DNA of 64,000 nt from positions 2,790,001 to 2,854,000 of the forward strand of contig NC_089440.1 in assembly GCF_026210795.1 (NCBI RefSeq), written 5' to 3'. The notes below the pieces were generated by a model. It ran no database searches, had not been told where the DNA came from, and was given only the letters and a program-made list of their open reading frames with translations. The DNA is from Rhizophagus irregularis. Taxonomy: Eukaryota > Glomeromycota > Glomeromycetes > Glomerales > Glomeraceae. Position numbers and translations under genes: made by a program. Positions 1 through 12,003 of this stretch are shown piece after piece. Positions within the stretch are counted from its first letter, which is position 1. Every line of letters begins with the position of its first letter.

Positions 1-1683
1 GATGAATTTGACATAGAAATAAATCCCAACGTTGCGATTAACAATTCAAGCACAACTCTTCCGAATAAAACTACAATCGAACAGCTTAAAATAAACGAAA
101 ATCAGGAACCTATTTTAACAAAAAAAGAATTATTTGCATGGTATCTTTACGCATTTGCCTGTGAGGTTTATTCTGTAGTTTCAATATCAAGTTTTATACC
201 TTTAATTTTAGAACACTTTGCTTCAGAGAAGGGTGTAACTAGCATTGATCGAACGCCTTGTAAAACTGCTAAAGAAGGATTACGATGTGTAGTAAATATA
301 TTTGGATTTTGGATTGATACGGCATCGTTCAGTTTATATACATTTTCATTAAGCGTAATATTGCAAGCAATTACGACAATTTCAATTGGAGCGACAGCAG
401 ATCATGGGGCAATGCGCAAAACGTTGCTTCTGAATTTTGCCTTTGTTGGAAGTATATCAGCAATGTTATTTTTATTGATTCCTTCTGGCTCATATATAAT
501 AGCTGGTATTTTAACTATTATTGGAAACGTAAGTTTTGGTGCAGCTTTTGTTTGCTTTAACGGGTTTTTACCAGTTATAGTTAGAAATCATAGTGATGTA
601 AGAAAAATTTCAAATGAAATAAAAAACTATATAATAGATAAAAATAAAACGCATGAACATGATACACAAATCGAAGATGATGAAAGTACTTTAGAGGATC
701 GAAGTCTTTTGAGTTCAAAAGATCCAATATTAATTAATCTTAAAGAAAATTTATTAAAAACTAAAGATCGTATATCGGCTCATATATCTGCACGTGGTTT
801 TGCGAGTGGATACTTTGGTGGTATAATCCTTTTAATTATTTGTTTGCTTATTTCATTTTTATTACGTTCTACCATTTATAGTCTACAAATTGGGGTCTTT
901 CTTTCTGGAATTTGGTGGTTTTTATTTTCTTTATTTGTCAGTAAATGGCTACAACCTAGGCCGGGTCCTCCTTTATTTCTTAATGAAGAAAGTAAAATAA
1001 GATGGATAAATTACGTGACATTCTCTTGGAGAAGGTTATGGAAAACAATTTTACAAGTTAAAAAGTTGGAAATGACTTTTCGATTTTTGATTGTTTGGAT
1101 TCTCGTATCAGACAGCTGCACCACTATATTATCAGTAGCTTTGCTTTTCGCTAAGACTACTTTGAATATAAAGACACCGGGTTTGATTACCTTAACATTG
1201 ATAGCTCCGATTTCCGCTTTAATCTCAACTTTATTATTTCCATATTTTATTAAGCTTAGTGTTAAAAAAACGACCATTTTGCTTCTTTTCATGCTATTAT
1301 TTATTCCTATTTATGGGTGTCTAGGGTTAATTCTACCATTTGGTGGTTTAAGGAGTTCGGGTGAACTTTATTTTATGGCTGTGTGGTTTGGATTCGTTCT
1401 GGGACCTCTTCAAAGTTATTGTAGGACAATGTTTGCAGAATTAGTTCCACGTGGAAGAGAAACTGAATTTTTTGCACTTTATGCTATAACTGATAAAGGA
1501 TCAAGTTGGTTTGGACCATCTTTAATAGCTATAATAGTTGATGTTACAGGTGAAATTAGATATGGATTTTTATTATTATTTGTACTTATTTTTTTATCAA
1601 TACCCATTTTGTGGTTTGTGGATGAAAAAAAAGGAAAGGAAGACGCTATGAATTCCTCTATAGACAATGAAGATATTATTTAA
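1..1683 (+). CDS. ATG22: Atg22-type vacuolar amino-acid effluxer, 3' part
   Basis: The reading frame is open from base 1 to the TAA at 1681-1683 (560 codons, no introns), so the start lies upstream of the window. The N-terminal part has the Atg22 signature ELFAWYLYAFACEVYSVV, followed by a loop with cysteines (TPCKTAKEGLRC). About a dozen hydrophobic segments follow, typical of this 12-helix relative of the major facilitator superfamily. A charged, acidic cytosolic loop lies in the middle (HEHDTQIEDDESTLEDRS), and a short polar tail ends the protein. In yeast, Atg22 exports amino acids from the vacuole after autophagic breakdown. The length fits the family (about 500-600 aa). The identification is firm; the exact substrate range in this organism is unknown. 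The last codons overlap the end of the RING gene on the other strand. Confidence 0.9.
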   Translation, partial: DEFDIEINPNVAINNSSTTLPNKTTIEQLKINENQEPILTKKELFAWYLYAFACEVYSVVSISSFIPLILEHFASEKGVTSIDRTPCKTAKEGLRCVVNIFGFWIDTASFSLYTFSLSVILQAITTISIGATADHGAMRKTLLLNFAFVGSISAMLFLLIPSGSYIIAGILTIIGNVSFGAAFVCFNGFLPVIVRNHSDVRKISNEIKNYIIDKNKTHEHDTQIEDDESTLEDRSLLSSKDPILINLKENLLKTKDRISAHISARGFASGYFGGIILLIICLLISFLLRSTIYSLQIGVFLSGIWWFLFSLFVSKWLQPRPGPPLFLNEESKIRWINYVTFSWRRLWKTILQVKKLEMTFRFLIVWILVSDSCTTILSVALLFAKTTLNIKTPGLITLTLIAPISALISTLLFPYFIKLSVKKTTILLLFMLLFIPIYGCLGLILPFGGLRSSGELYFMAVWFGFVLGPLQSYCRTMFAELVPRGRETEFFALYAITDKGSSWFGPSLIAIIVDVTGEIRYGFLLLFVLIFLSIPILWFVDEKKGKEDAMNSSIDNEDII

Positions 1684-2600
1684 GCATAGCTCACTAATTT
1701 GTCCCAAGTATCAATATTCAATTCACTCTCTATAAACTGAGTAATTTCATGTATAAATTTTTCTGTTGACTTTCCTAACCAAGGTTTTAGCTTTTCAATA
1801 ATTTCATTTTTTGTTTTTTTTTGTTTATAAAATGATGATATCACCGAAAAGACATATTCATCGACCACCACGTCATAAGCGTCAGAAAGTAAAACTATTA
1901 AATCGCGTGTTATAAAAGGCCTTACGCGTTCAGTATCGTACTTATTAAATGTAAAAATCTTTTTACTTTTTAAATTAGGAACATTTGTTGGAAAAAGGTT
2001 TTCTGAATAAATTTTATTTCTTATTGATTTTAAATCGCTGTTATGTTCGGTTATATTAGATATCTCTGAGATCCATTTTTGTTGTTTCATCTTACTCCTA
2101 ATATCATTCTTATCATTCTCCATCGTACCATCTATATAAAGCTTGGTAAATGTCCCTTTTGAATCGTCTACATCAGTAATTAAAAATTCAACTTTGAATT
2201 TACACAAAGGACAGTCGGGTGTAACATAAAGCCACTGACGAATGCAAGAGACACAGAAAGTGTGATAACAAGGATACAAATAACATTGCTCTTGATAAAC
2301 TTGCAAACAAATAGGACAATTAGATATGTTGATATCTTCCGTGGGATCCGATATTGTTGTTATCGAAGGTGCTGAGGAAGTACAATTCAAAGTTGAGTTT
2401 TCGAAGGTATCAGATGAATAGGATTCCAATTTTTCCGCTGTTATTGAATAGGAAGAATCACAATCAGACTCTTCATTTTCTTCCGTCTCAAAACTCTCGA
2501 AAAATGTTTCAGCCGCAATGTTATATTGATCATAATATAAATTATTCTCTTCAAATCCTAAAAACTTTGATGCCTGAACTCTGTTTCGTCTCGTACTCAT
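1680..2600 (-). CDS. Topors-like RING-finger E3 ubiquitin ligase
   Basis: This is a single-exon gene of 306 aa. A canonical C3HC4 RING finger lies at residues 95-133: C95, C98, C111, H113, C116, C119, C130, C133, with the tryptophan expected before the last pair. It is preceded by an acidic, serine-rich, probably disordered region (residues 35-90). The C-terminal block (about 225-306), with PFITRDLIVLL and then FIHEITQFIESELN, resembles the conserved region after the RING in Topors-type ligases. Such proteins transfer ubiquitin, and in animals also SUMO, to nuclear substrates. The start is the ATG at 2600. No better upstream ATG is visible. Its stop codon overlaps the stop of the convergent ATG22 gene, so the two 3' ends have no spacer. 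The RING assignment is certain; the Topors subfamily is probable. Confidence 0.82.
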   Translation of the reverse strand: MSTRRNRVQASKFLGFEENNLYYDQYNIAAETFFESFETEENEESDCDSSYSITAEKLESYSSDTFENSTLNCTSSAPSITTISDPTEDINISNCPICLQVYQEQCYLYPCYHTFCVSCIRQWLYVTPDCPLCKFKVEFLITDVDDSKGTFTKLYIDGTMENDKNDIRSKMKQQKWISEISNITEHNSDLKSIRNKIYSENLFPTNVPNLKSKKIFTFNKYDTERVRPFITRDLIVLLSDAYDVVVDEYVFSVISSFYKQKKTKNEIIEKLKPWLGKSTEKFIHEITQFIESELNIDTWDKLVSYA

Positions 2601-3808
2601 TTTATTTGTAAGCTGGAAGAAAGAATGGAGTTTTTATAGTTTATGAATCATAAAATCACATGATGTTTAAACTTTAAAGTAATGTGTATCACCACACTTC
2701 TAGGTATCACAAATGTGTATTTTTTTTTAGTTTTATTCTAAGGAAGTAAATTATTAAAAATAGAAGTATACAAATTTTTTTATAAATAATAACCGCTATC
2801 TATAAGCTCTATTGATTGATTGAAAACGCATTTTTTTACTTAACGATAAAAAAATTTTTTTTTAAAAAAAAAAAGTTATTATTTAAAATTAAAATAAAAA
2901 ACCAAAAAAATTAAAAAATTCTATTAGTTTGCAGAAAAAAGTATTACACAGACAAAGTTAAACAAATAAAGTAACTAAGACAATCAAGTAAGAATACATA
3001 AAGTTTTTTACTTGGCTTTTTTTTTGTTTTTTTCCACCCAAAAAAAAAAATAATTAACAGAAAACCCTAGAAAAATTTTATAGTTATAAAAAAACAGTGT
3101 ATGTATATATACGGTTTGAAAGTGTATTATTAAAAAAATCTACCAATTTTTGAAATCGGATCTGTTATAATAAAAGAAAGTATTTTTGAGAAAATATTGA
3201 AATATTACAATTTGATCAAAATGTCTTGTGGTGATTAAAGATTGAATCTCTGTTTTTTACGTCGAAGGAGAAATAGAAATTATGATCCAGAAATGCAAAA
3301 TTGTTTAAAAATTTTTGATTCTTGGTTTGTTGCCCTTGAAAAAACTTGGTAAAACCGGTTCCAGGTCAACCTTAAAGTTTAGATGGATATAGCCGACCAA
3401 GAGGAAAACATACCAAAAATGAATAAAAAAGATAACAGAAATTAGAACTAATGATCATAATAATTAAAAAGTTATTACTTGTGGAACGTTATTTATATTC
3501 CCATAAAAAAGAATTGCCTCTGTTATGTAGAAAAATTCGCCCAAAAACCCTCCAAAATTATTTTATCTTCCAATTATAGAAAAGAAATATATGAAATCTT
3601 AATATATATGGAAAATCCTTCGATTTTTATATATTCGAACATAGATATATATAAATTTAATAATAATTATAAATAATATCCGCGGAATTATTTTCCTCCT
3701 CTCACGACTATTAAAATGAAATTACATATACGCGCACACGCGCACACGTACTTCAGAAATGTACAATAAAGTTTTTTTTAAAAGAAAAAGAAAATGAATA
3801 ATAAAAAC
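2601..3808. other. AT-rich intergenic region, no gene seen
   Basis: Long A and T runs dominate. A short alternating CG/CA tract lies at about 3733-3750. A 65-codon open frame at 3479-3676 starts at a non-ATG codon, has no recognisable motif and looks like chance. The region probably contains the promoter of the RING gene at its left end and the 3' end of the casein kinase gene at its right end. Confidence 0.6.
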
Positions 3809-6229
3809 TTAGCTACACATACTACATGTAATAACGCCGATAAATTTTTGCCAAATTCCTCGTCTTCTGTGGGAATTCGAATCCGCACCATTGTTCCCCT
3901 GAACGCCTGCGTTATTTCCGCCATTACCACCATTCATACCGGCACGGCCTGAGTATGGGTTATTCAAGTCATCTATTCCAGCATGCATATTTGTACTATT
4001 ATGTTTTTTTCCTGTCCCTCTCTGTGCTTTTGTACTGGGATGAGGCAAGGCAGGTGATGGTGGGGTTTGATGGCTTCGGTTCATAGATGGACCACGGTGG
4101 AGTGATGAACGCACAAGCCGTGGATCAGATGAGCCATGATGATGATGAAGATGGGAAGATTGATGAATGCCAGCGTTCGAACTATATTGCTGAGAGGAGG
4201 TGCCGTGAAGTGCAAGGCGGGTGTTAGTCTCAACTTTGTGTGTATTGTCATCTTTCCGCTATCGATGTGTGTGGTTTGCACAAACCAAAAAGCGATAAGA
4301 TGATGGAAAGCAAATAATAAGAAATCTGGAAGGACTACATTCCCATCCATTTATCTCAACGATAAAAGTTTTAAATAATTATGAAATACTTAAGTAAATA
4401 GAAATTCCTAGAAATAAAAAATCGTTCTTACCGAGCTTGCTTCCCAACCTTTACCACCGTTCAACAACATCCAATCGTACACTCCATCTTCTACTTCATT
4501 CGAATTTTTCAATACTTTGGTAAAAAGTTCCCTCAGAAAATCATAATCCGGATTTTCTTCAAAACCCAATTTACGAACATAATTGAGATAAATTCCAAAT
4601 TCCTCTAACAATGAAATAATTTTACAATTATATATAATTTTAGATTAGTAACATATATATAAAATAGTAACATGGCAAGAAAAAGTTCTTCATTCACCTG
4701 GAAAACCTTCACATAAATCTTTAATCGGTGTTGATTGTTTCTTTTCACCAATTTTTTCATATTTTTGTTTATTGGTAGCTGCCTTCAGTCCTTGCCAAGG
4801 TAGTCCTCCTCTTAAAAAGTACATAAAGACGTGGCCAAGAGCTTCTAAATCATCCCGTCTTGATTGTTCTGGCATATAAATACCAATTAATATTTAAAAT
4901 AATAATGAAAACAAGATTTTAATATTTACCTCTTCCCAAATGCGTATTAATACTCATATATCTAGCTGTGCCGCTTAAACTTTTCCTTTCTCGATATGGA
5001 ATATGTTGTTTTGTTTTTGGATCACGATATTGCTTTGCCATACCGAAGTCGACAACGTGAACTATATTTGCACTTTTCGTTCCTGGACGACCAATCAAAA
5101 AATTATCAGGTTTAATATCTCGGTAGATAAGATTCTTTTCGTGAATGGTTTGCACTCGTGTGAGCTAATAATAAATATTTATAGACAATGATAAATAATA
5201 ATAGTAGTAATAATGTATCTGCTTAAATATAATAATAAATAATTCATTTACGTACCATTTGCTTGGCTACCATTACAACTGTCTTAGTACTGAATTTTCT
5301 ACCACACATATCAAATAAATCTTCCAGACTAGGCCCAAGAAGGTCAATTACCAGTATATTATGTAAACCCTCTTGACCAAAATAATATACGCTGGGTATA
5401 CCCGCTTTGTAGAGGGTAATTTTATAATATTAATAAAAAATTCTCTAATATTCATTCAACAAAAAAAAAACCAATTGTAGGAAGTGCAATGTATACCTGA
5501 TCCAGCTAAAATTTTGTATGTACGATATTCATCTCGAAGTTGAGGTGCATCACTTTTTCGTGGTTCCTGAATAAGATTAATTTGAAATCTAATCAATAAA
5601 TTACTTTCCATTCAATTATAGTTGAATATAAAAAGCATTTTTGTATAACTTACGAATTTTATGGCAACTTGTTGGTTATTTAACAAATTTGTTCCTGAAT
5701 AATAAAATGAACAAAATAAGTAAGAATAATAATATAATATAATGATAAGTAAAATAAGGTTTACAATAATTTTTATTTATTGGTTTGAAAAAATGGGAAG
5801 ATTGATCAAACGGATAATATTTATAAATGACGATATTATTATTCATTTCTTCATTACAATTTCATTGCTTGTATTCAATTGAACAAAATACTAATAGATT
5901 TTCCAAAACTATATTTTTCAAATAAAAAGAATTCCCGGCATTATTTTATTTAGGAACTATTTGGAGCTTTCAATATTAATAAAGGTTCTCCCTATAAGGG
6001 CATCCAAGCTCCGAAGAAAATACATTAAAGAAAATGGCCGAGACAATACTATTGAAAAATCTCAAAATCTCTAAAAAAAAAAAAAATTACCTTCAAAGAT
6101 GACACCAAAGCTCCCCTCTCCGATTTTTTTTCCAACTCTATAGTGCACACCCACAACATTTGACGAGTGTAGACTATGTGAACTATTAGCCATACTATTT
6201 GACATATGGTGGTGATGATTCGCTGCCAT
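3809..6229 (-). CDS. Casein kinase 1, Yck/CK1-gamma type
   Basis: Eight exons join in frame to 475 aa: 6229-6091, 5694-5654, 5566-5497, 5404-5256, 5164-4930, 4868-4698, 4604-4432 and 4258-3809. All introns are GT-AG and all phases fit. The kinase domain follows a short His/Ser-rich leader. It has the glycine loop [13 protein letters not shown], the lysine in VAIKF, the catalytic loop [18 protein letters not shown], and the CK1 hallmark [18 protein letters not shown] in place of APE. The C-terminal exon has low complexity (His-rich, then Asn/Gly repeats) and ends in two cysteines, CSMCS. Plasma-membrane Yck kinases carry C-terminal palmitoylated cysteines, so lipid anchoring is plausible here (inference). 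The last acceptor (4259-4260) was chosen because a stop lies directly upstream in frame. The family assignment is firm. Confidence 0.92.
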
Positions 6230-8800
6230 AGATTTAGTTTTTTTTACTCACTGATAACAAAAAATGTCTCAAGTGTAAATTGGTTTATGTTTCCTGTCAA
6301 TACCTAAGTAAGTCTTAAGTTATTAGGTAACTCTAAAGATTAAAATCAACCCGACTTTAAATTTGCAAAAGAAGGAGCGAAGGCCTAATAAAGATTTCGG
6401 AAAGAGGCAAGAGTTTTTCTAATTATAAAACAAAAAAAAAAGAGGGGAAATAACACGGATTTATGGCGTCTTTTTTTTATATATATTAATCTATTTTGTC
6501 ATTAAAGTGTACTCAAAAATCTTTTGGGCACAGCAACACCTATCATCCTACAGGGAGTAATGAAGTTTTATAAACTGCAGATAACTGTGGTGATACTATA
6601 ATAGTATAAAATTTATTTGTCGCATATTTTTATTTTTAGATTATAATTTTTTTTTTAAAAAAAAAATCTATCTATATTATCTATATTATAAGATTTAATT
6701 AAGAAAATAGTAATAAATAATATAATTTATATCAAAAAAAACATCTAGATTCTCTTTACTTTTAAAAAAATCTTTGAAACCTTAAAAATTCTAAATAATA
6801 ATTTAAATAAATATCAGTATATCTGATATTAACTATTAATATATTTTTTAATAATACAAATATATTAAACCTGCATTAAATATTTTACTTGCATATAACA
6901 TTAGTAAAACTTTTTACAAAATATTATCATATCAATATAAAATAATCATATTCAAAGAAATTTACAAATTTATTTTGCTAATAAAAGTATAAAATATTAT
7001 AGCAATATAAACTATAAACTAAAAATTAATTTGCAATTTAATTTTAATAATATACTTTATTAAGTAAAAATGCAACTACTAGTATATAATTACTAAGTTA
7101 AACTTTTAGAAAATAATAGTTAATATAAATAAAGAAAAATTAAAATAAATTAAAAAATAAAATAAAAAAAATTATATATAAAATCATATTTTTATTATTT
7201 TATTATAATAATTTTTTTTGTTAAGTAATTGTTTTTAAGCTTAAATTGAATTTTTTATAAAATAAAATCATTTAATAAAATTACTTAAATGACTTTTATT
7301 CAAAAAGAAAATTGGTAATTTTTTTTATTTTTTTTAATAAAAAAAATACATAAAAATAAATGCTACCAACTAATATTATTAATTTATAGTAATCTACTCA
7401 TTATATTATAAAATATCCAAGTTAAATTAATTTTAAAATAAATTTGAAGTTTTGAACTCAATTTGAAAAAATCAAGTCAAGTTATCAAATCAAATTAATT
7501 TTTTTAAACTCAATATAAATTAATTTAAAAAAAGTATTAAATAAAATCAAATCAAATTAAATTGATTTTATATCAAGTCTGATAGGATTCTGAAAATTAC
7601 TAAAAAAACTCAGATCTGACATACTTTTAATATACTACTTAAATTTTTAATTACATTTTTTCATAAATACCATATATATAATATATAGTATGCATTATCT
7701 AAAGCCAGATAATAGGCAAAAAAGTGGCCAAATTTTAACTATATAAATATTATGTGATATGATATATAAATTATGTACATAACTTATATATTATCAATTT
7801 ATTTAATATTGTTATATATACGTTAATTACATTATTTGGAATATATCTGTAAGATATATATTTTTTAACTGCATATAAAACTTCTATTTCCTTCAATCCA
7901 TTTTTATATGCATCCATAAATTTTTAACTCCACCTAGCATATTTTCAAATTTATATTAGGAATACTGAATTTAAAATATCATCAAAAACTGTTTTCTCTA
8001 ATTTTTAAAATATAATCACAATTATTTCATGTAAATTGTTTTACTACATCCCAAAATTGCTCAATAAATTTAATTCACAATGGAATTTTAAAAATAACCT
8101 TATGATTTCAATTTTTAATAATTTCTTGAATTAAGGGTTTTATGCAGTAAAATTAAGTTAAAGAAAGAGAATTTTAATAGCATAACAATCATTTTTTATA
8201 AGTGAAAGTTAATAATATGATAAAATTTTGGTCAAAAAATTGAGTTTCGTTTGAAACTAATCTATAGATGAAACATCAAAAATATTTTGACGTTCAAAAC
8301 TGCTTTTGGCCAATCATATGTATTTCCTGCAAAATAATGTAAAAGAACTTTTTTAATTAATTATAATTAAAAATACCTCACATTTCCTGTTTTTTTATCT
8401 TAAAGCCTGATTTCATATCCAATCTGGCACCCTAATGATCCTACAAAAAAAATAACGAAAAGAAATGTTAAAATGTTTCTTAAATTAAAGAAAAATAAAA
8501 AAAAATCAACTTTTACCTTAAAGTCTAGTTTGTTTTAGCTGAAAATTCTTACAAAAAAAAAGTAGTAAAACGTTTCTATAAAGTAACTTTTTTTTTAAAA
8601 AAAAAAACACTCACCTTTCAAAGCCAAAATAAAGCCAAAAGATTAAAGTTCGATATTAAAAAGACTGCAGTATCCAAAAAGCTAAAGTTCAAGTTCAGAA
8701 CACGTTCCAAAAAAAGAGAACATTAATTATGTTCTAACTCAAAAATAAAGCCACTCCTCCCATTATACAATTTCAAAGTCTGATATCTAAAAGGCTAAAG
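6230..8800. other. AT-rich intergenic region
   Basis: The first bases hold the casein kinase promoter. The rest is extremely AT-rich, with many A and T runs. Near 8440-8800 short A-rich segments recur with phrases like AAAGCC and AAGTC. I see no open frame with coding character, no RNA gene and no clear repeat boundary before the MITE at 8801. Confidence 0.55.
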
Positions 8801-9021
8801 AGGACCATACTTATAAGATAAGTCACCCCAGGCCTAAGGTAAAAATCATATATAAAATTCTTTGCAAATCCTACTATAAAAGGAAATTTTATGTTACATT
8901 GTTATAATTTTTTTCCTTTTTAGCTAATTAATTAATAGAATTTAAGAAAAAAGTAAAGTAAAAATTATTAGTAAAGAACCAATTTTCTATAGTGACCTTT
9001 ATTATAAATAAGCGAAGTCCT
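8801..9021. mobile_element. hAT-type MITE, copy A
   Basis: A 221-bp non-coding element begins AGGACC and ends AAGCGAAGTCCT. The ends are inverted repeats of one another. It is flanked by near-perfect 8-bp duplications (GGCTAAAG at 8793-8800, GACTAAAG at 9022-9029). Copies at 9812 and 10526 are closely similar over their whole length. An 8-bp duplication with this kind of end points to mobilisation by a hAT transposase. Confidence 0.85.
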
Positions 9022-9811
9022 GACTAAAGTCAATATGTTTCTAAAAAAAAATTTTAAAAAAAAAAGATTTTTTTTTTTAATGGTTTATAAAAACTGCAAA
9101 AAGAAGAAAAAAAAATTCCAGTCCAAAGTTAATAGAAAGTCTGAGTCGATTTTAAATAAGGAAAAAAATTTACCTAAATTTAGACTTATATATTAAAAGT
9201 TTAATTTTTAAATATAGATTGTAAATCGGTAAATCTATTTTGAATTCTTTAAATAAGAAAAAAAAAGCTTATAAAAAGAACTGTTAATAACAGTTTGTTT
9301 GAAATAAAAAATTAAAATAGAAAAAAAATCTCTGAAATCTCATATTCAAAATAAACTGTTTAAAAAAAGAGAAACTTTGTTAAGAAAAAAAACCACAAAT
9401 AAATATTCTGAAGTTTTAGTTAGCAATAATCGTTAATTATATAAATAAATTATTTATTACTAAATAGATGAATTTTTATTTAGATTTTAAAAGAAAAAAA
9501 GAAACAAATTTGTAATTTTCTAAATTTCAATTAAAATTGTCTCTAAGATAATAAAGTAATATAAAATTAGTAAAAAAAAACCAAATTGCATCCAAAAGAT
9601 ATTGGTGGTTTTACTTAATTTTCTTATTTTTGTCTTTTTGTTGCGAATTGGCTTCTAAAATAGTTTCACGAAGATAAATCTCGGTAGTTGAAAGATTTGC
9701 CATGGCATGTGCTTCGTCGATTATTCCTCATGTCAAAATCTTCATTATTGCTGTAAACTGGCATATTATCACAATTGAATTTTCATTATCGCTGTAAACT
9801 GGTGTTTTATT
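9022..9811. other. AT-rich spacer between MITE copies
   Basis: It consists of poly-A-rich sequence to about 9600. A more mixed stretch at 9600-9810 contains a short direct repeat of TTATCGCTGTAAACTGG and its variant. No gene is seen. Confidence 0.5.
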
Positions 9812-10036
9812 AGGACCCCGCTTACTTATAAGATAGGTCGCCCCCAGGCCTAAGGTAAAAATTATATATAAAATTCTTTGCAAATCCTACTATAAAAGGA
9901 AATTTTATGTTATATTGTTATGATTTTTTCCTTTTTAGCTAATTAACCAATAGAATTTAAGAAAAAATTAAGGTAAAAACTATTAGTAAAAGGCCAATTT
10001 TCTACAGTGACCTTTATTATAAATAAGCGGAGTCCT
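9812..10036. mobile_element. hAT-type MITE, copy B
   Basis: This is a 225-bp copy in the same orientation as copy A. The ends are AGGACCCCGCTTACTTATAA and, inverted, AGGACTCCGCTTATTTATAA. The flanking 8-bp duplications are GTTTTATT (9804-9811) and GTTTTACT (10037-10044). The spacer from 10045 to 10525 holds no recognisable gene. Confidence 0.87.
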
Positions 10037-10525
10037 GTTTTACTACCTAAATTTACATCTGTTTAATAATTTGACATATGATGATAAAATTTACCTTCAA
10101 TTTCTGTGTCATAAACTTGGTTAATTTGTTTTATGTAAAACCATTCAAAAGCATTTAAAGGATAGGGGTGGTTATAAGATTGCAATTCGTCATCATAATT
10201 GCATTCTTTGATCAAATGAGTGATTTGTATTGTGAATGAATGAGAATTAAAGATATCTCAAAGTAGCGTTTTTAGCTAAAATAAATAATAATTAATATAA
10301 GTATAAAATTTCTATAAAAATAAAAAAAAATTGGCATCGAACCTCATCTGAACGTCAAGACAAATCGTATACGCAAATAATACATTTATTTTGATTAATA
10401 GAATATTAGAATCATCGTCTGATTCACTTATTTCTAGTGAATAGTACTTTCTATTTTTTAGTATTTTTAATAGTTCTTCTTTATTATACTTTGATATTTC
10501 TGAATTATTATTTGCGTAAAGTGAC

Positions 10526-10751
10526 AGAACTCTGCTTATTTATAATAAAGATTACTGTAGAAAATTAGCCCTTTACTAATAGTATTTACCTTACTTTTTT
10601 CTTAAATTCTATTGGTTAATTAGTTAAAAAGGAAAAAAATCATAACAATGTAACATAAAATTTCCTTTTATAGTAGGATCTGCAAAGAATTTTATATATG
10701 ATTTTTACCTTAGGCATGAGGGTGATCTATCTTATAAGTAAGCAGGGTCCT
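10526..10751. mobile_element. hAT-type MITE, copy C (inverted)
   Basis: This is a full-length copy in the opposite orientation. It starts AGAACTCTGCTTATTTATAA and ends AAGCAGGGTCCT. The 8-bp duplications are AAAGTGAC (10518-10525) and AAAATGAC (10752-10759). Together with copy B it frames an inverted pair about 490 bp apart. Confidence 0.86.
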
Positions 10752-10998
10752 AAAATGACTTTGCACTTTTCATCTGCTAAATCTTTTTCTGAATTGTACG
10801 TGAAATCTGTTAATGTAAACATACATACATATGTATATACAGTCAACTATCTTTATAGTCACACATTTGGGACAGTCCATATTTGGTGATTATAAAGAGA
10901 TGTGACTATATAAAAAATTTCTTATATTTGTATATCATAATTCCGGACAAAAATTAACATAATTTTAGCCAGAATTATACTTAAAACTTTATTGTATC

Positions 10999-11435
10999 GT
11001 AACTTCGCCAATATTAATCGTAGAGAGATGATCTTACCGCCATTCGATTCGTCTTGATGAGACGGATCTAATGGTATAAAATACGTCGAAATCCAATCAC
11101 TAGATTAATTTCCGAAATTAAAAAAATATTAATGGTTTTTGTGTAATAACTCTGTCAATATTGATCCTAGAAAGACGATCTTACTACCATTCGATTCGTC
11201 TTGATGAGACGAATCTAATGGTATAAGATACATCGAAATCCAATCACTAGATCAGTTTCCGAAATTAAAAAATATTAAATGGTTTTTAAGTAATAACTCC
11301 GTCAATATTGATCACAGAGAGATGAGCTTACCACCATTCGATTCGTCTCGATGAGGCGATTCCAACGAGCTATAAATAGTCTTTTTACAATCACTAGGTA
11401 CCGAGAAATCTAGCAAAATGTTAAATGGCGCAGTA
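10999..11435. repeat. Three tandem ~146-bp units with a palindrome
   Basis: The units start at about 10999, 11143 and 11290. Each begins GTAAYWWCNNCGTCAATATTGATC or a near variant. Each carries the imperfect palindrome TACCATTCGATTCGTCT-loop-AGACGAATCTAATGGTA and then AATCCAATCACTAGAT. The third unit is the most diverged. The palindrome occurs in four other places in this window (see findings). Confidence 0.8.
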
Positions 11436-11639
11436 AACGTAAATCAAGAAATATTATAATGCCGATGTTTTAACATTTTGTTGAATAACTCGTCAGCCAG
11501 TGATCGGAAAAGGATAAAACTTTTTTTATTAGTTTATTTTCTTATTTTTGTAATATTGTTCGATTATTTTTCGAAGTTCAAAATATAAATAAAAGATAAA
11601 GTCATAGACTGTTTGCACAGGAAAAGGATAAAACTAGGG

Positions 11640-12003
11640 GTTGGTCACCCTATCTCGGTGGTTAGTCACTGAGACCCTCATTAAGCCTGAGTATGGTGAG
11701 GTCACAGGTTCGATTCCCATGACCATGGAAATAAAAAGAATTTTACTGCGGACGCTACAACCAATAGCGTGAAGGTACAGGGATTAGTGTAGTTGGACTG
11801 CATCATGGTGAATTAGTGTGTACGGTTAGGCCGCACATTTCAACTAAGTGGTCATGGTGTCCTTCTAACGTTCCCTATGAGGCTATTGGCATGTGCGCAG
11901 TCCTGTCCTTGAGGTCACTACTATACCTTGGGGGGACTTCCTGTCCAGGTGGTCACTCTACGATACCGCTTGGGGTCAGTAATGGCTAGATGGTCGTCAC
12001 AGA
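11640..12003. repeat. SINE-like module 1 (tRNA-like head)
   Basis: This stretch is distinctly GC-richer than its surroundings. It has a D-arm-like segment TCTCGGTGGTTAGTCACTGAG and, about 45 bp on, a perfect polymerase III B box (GGTTCGATTCC at about 11707-11717). The tail contains ACTTCCTGTCC, GGTGGTCACT and CTTGGGGT. These recur in the same order in module 2 after the hAT insertion. A tRNA-derived SINE is the best explanation. It does not fold as an intact tRNA by eye. Confidence 0.6.

Noticed and set aside
3479..3676. 65-codon open frame
   Set aside because: It starts at a non-ATG codon, has AT-driven composition and no motif, and lies in AT-rich intergenic DNA.
11650..11735. Possible tRNA gene
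   Set aside because: It has box A-like and perfect box B sequence, but I could not pair an acceptor stem or a normal anticodon arm. A related module lies at 16165, so a SINE head fits better.
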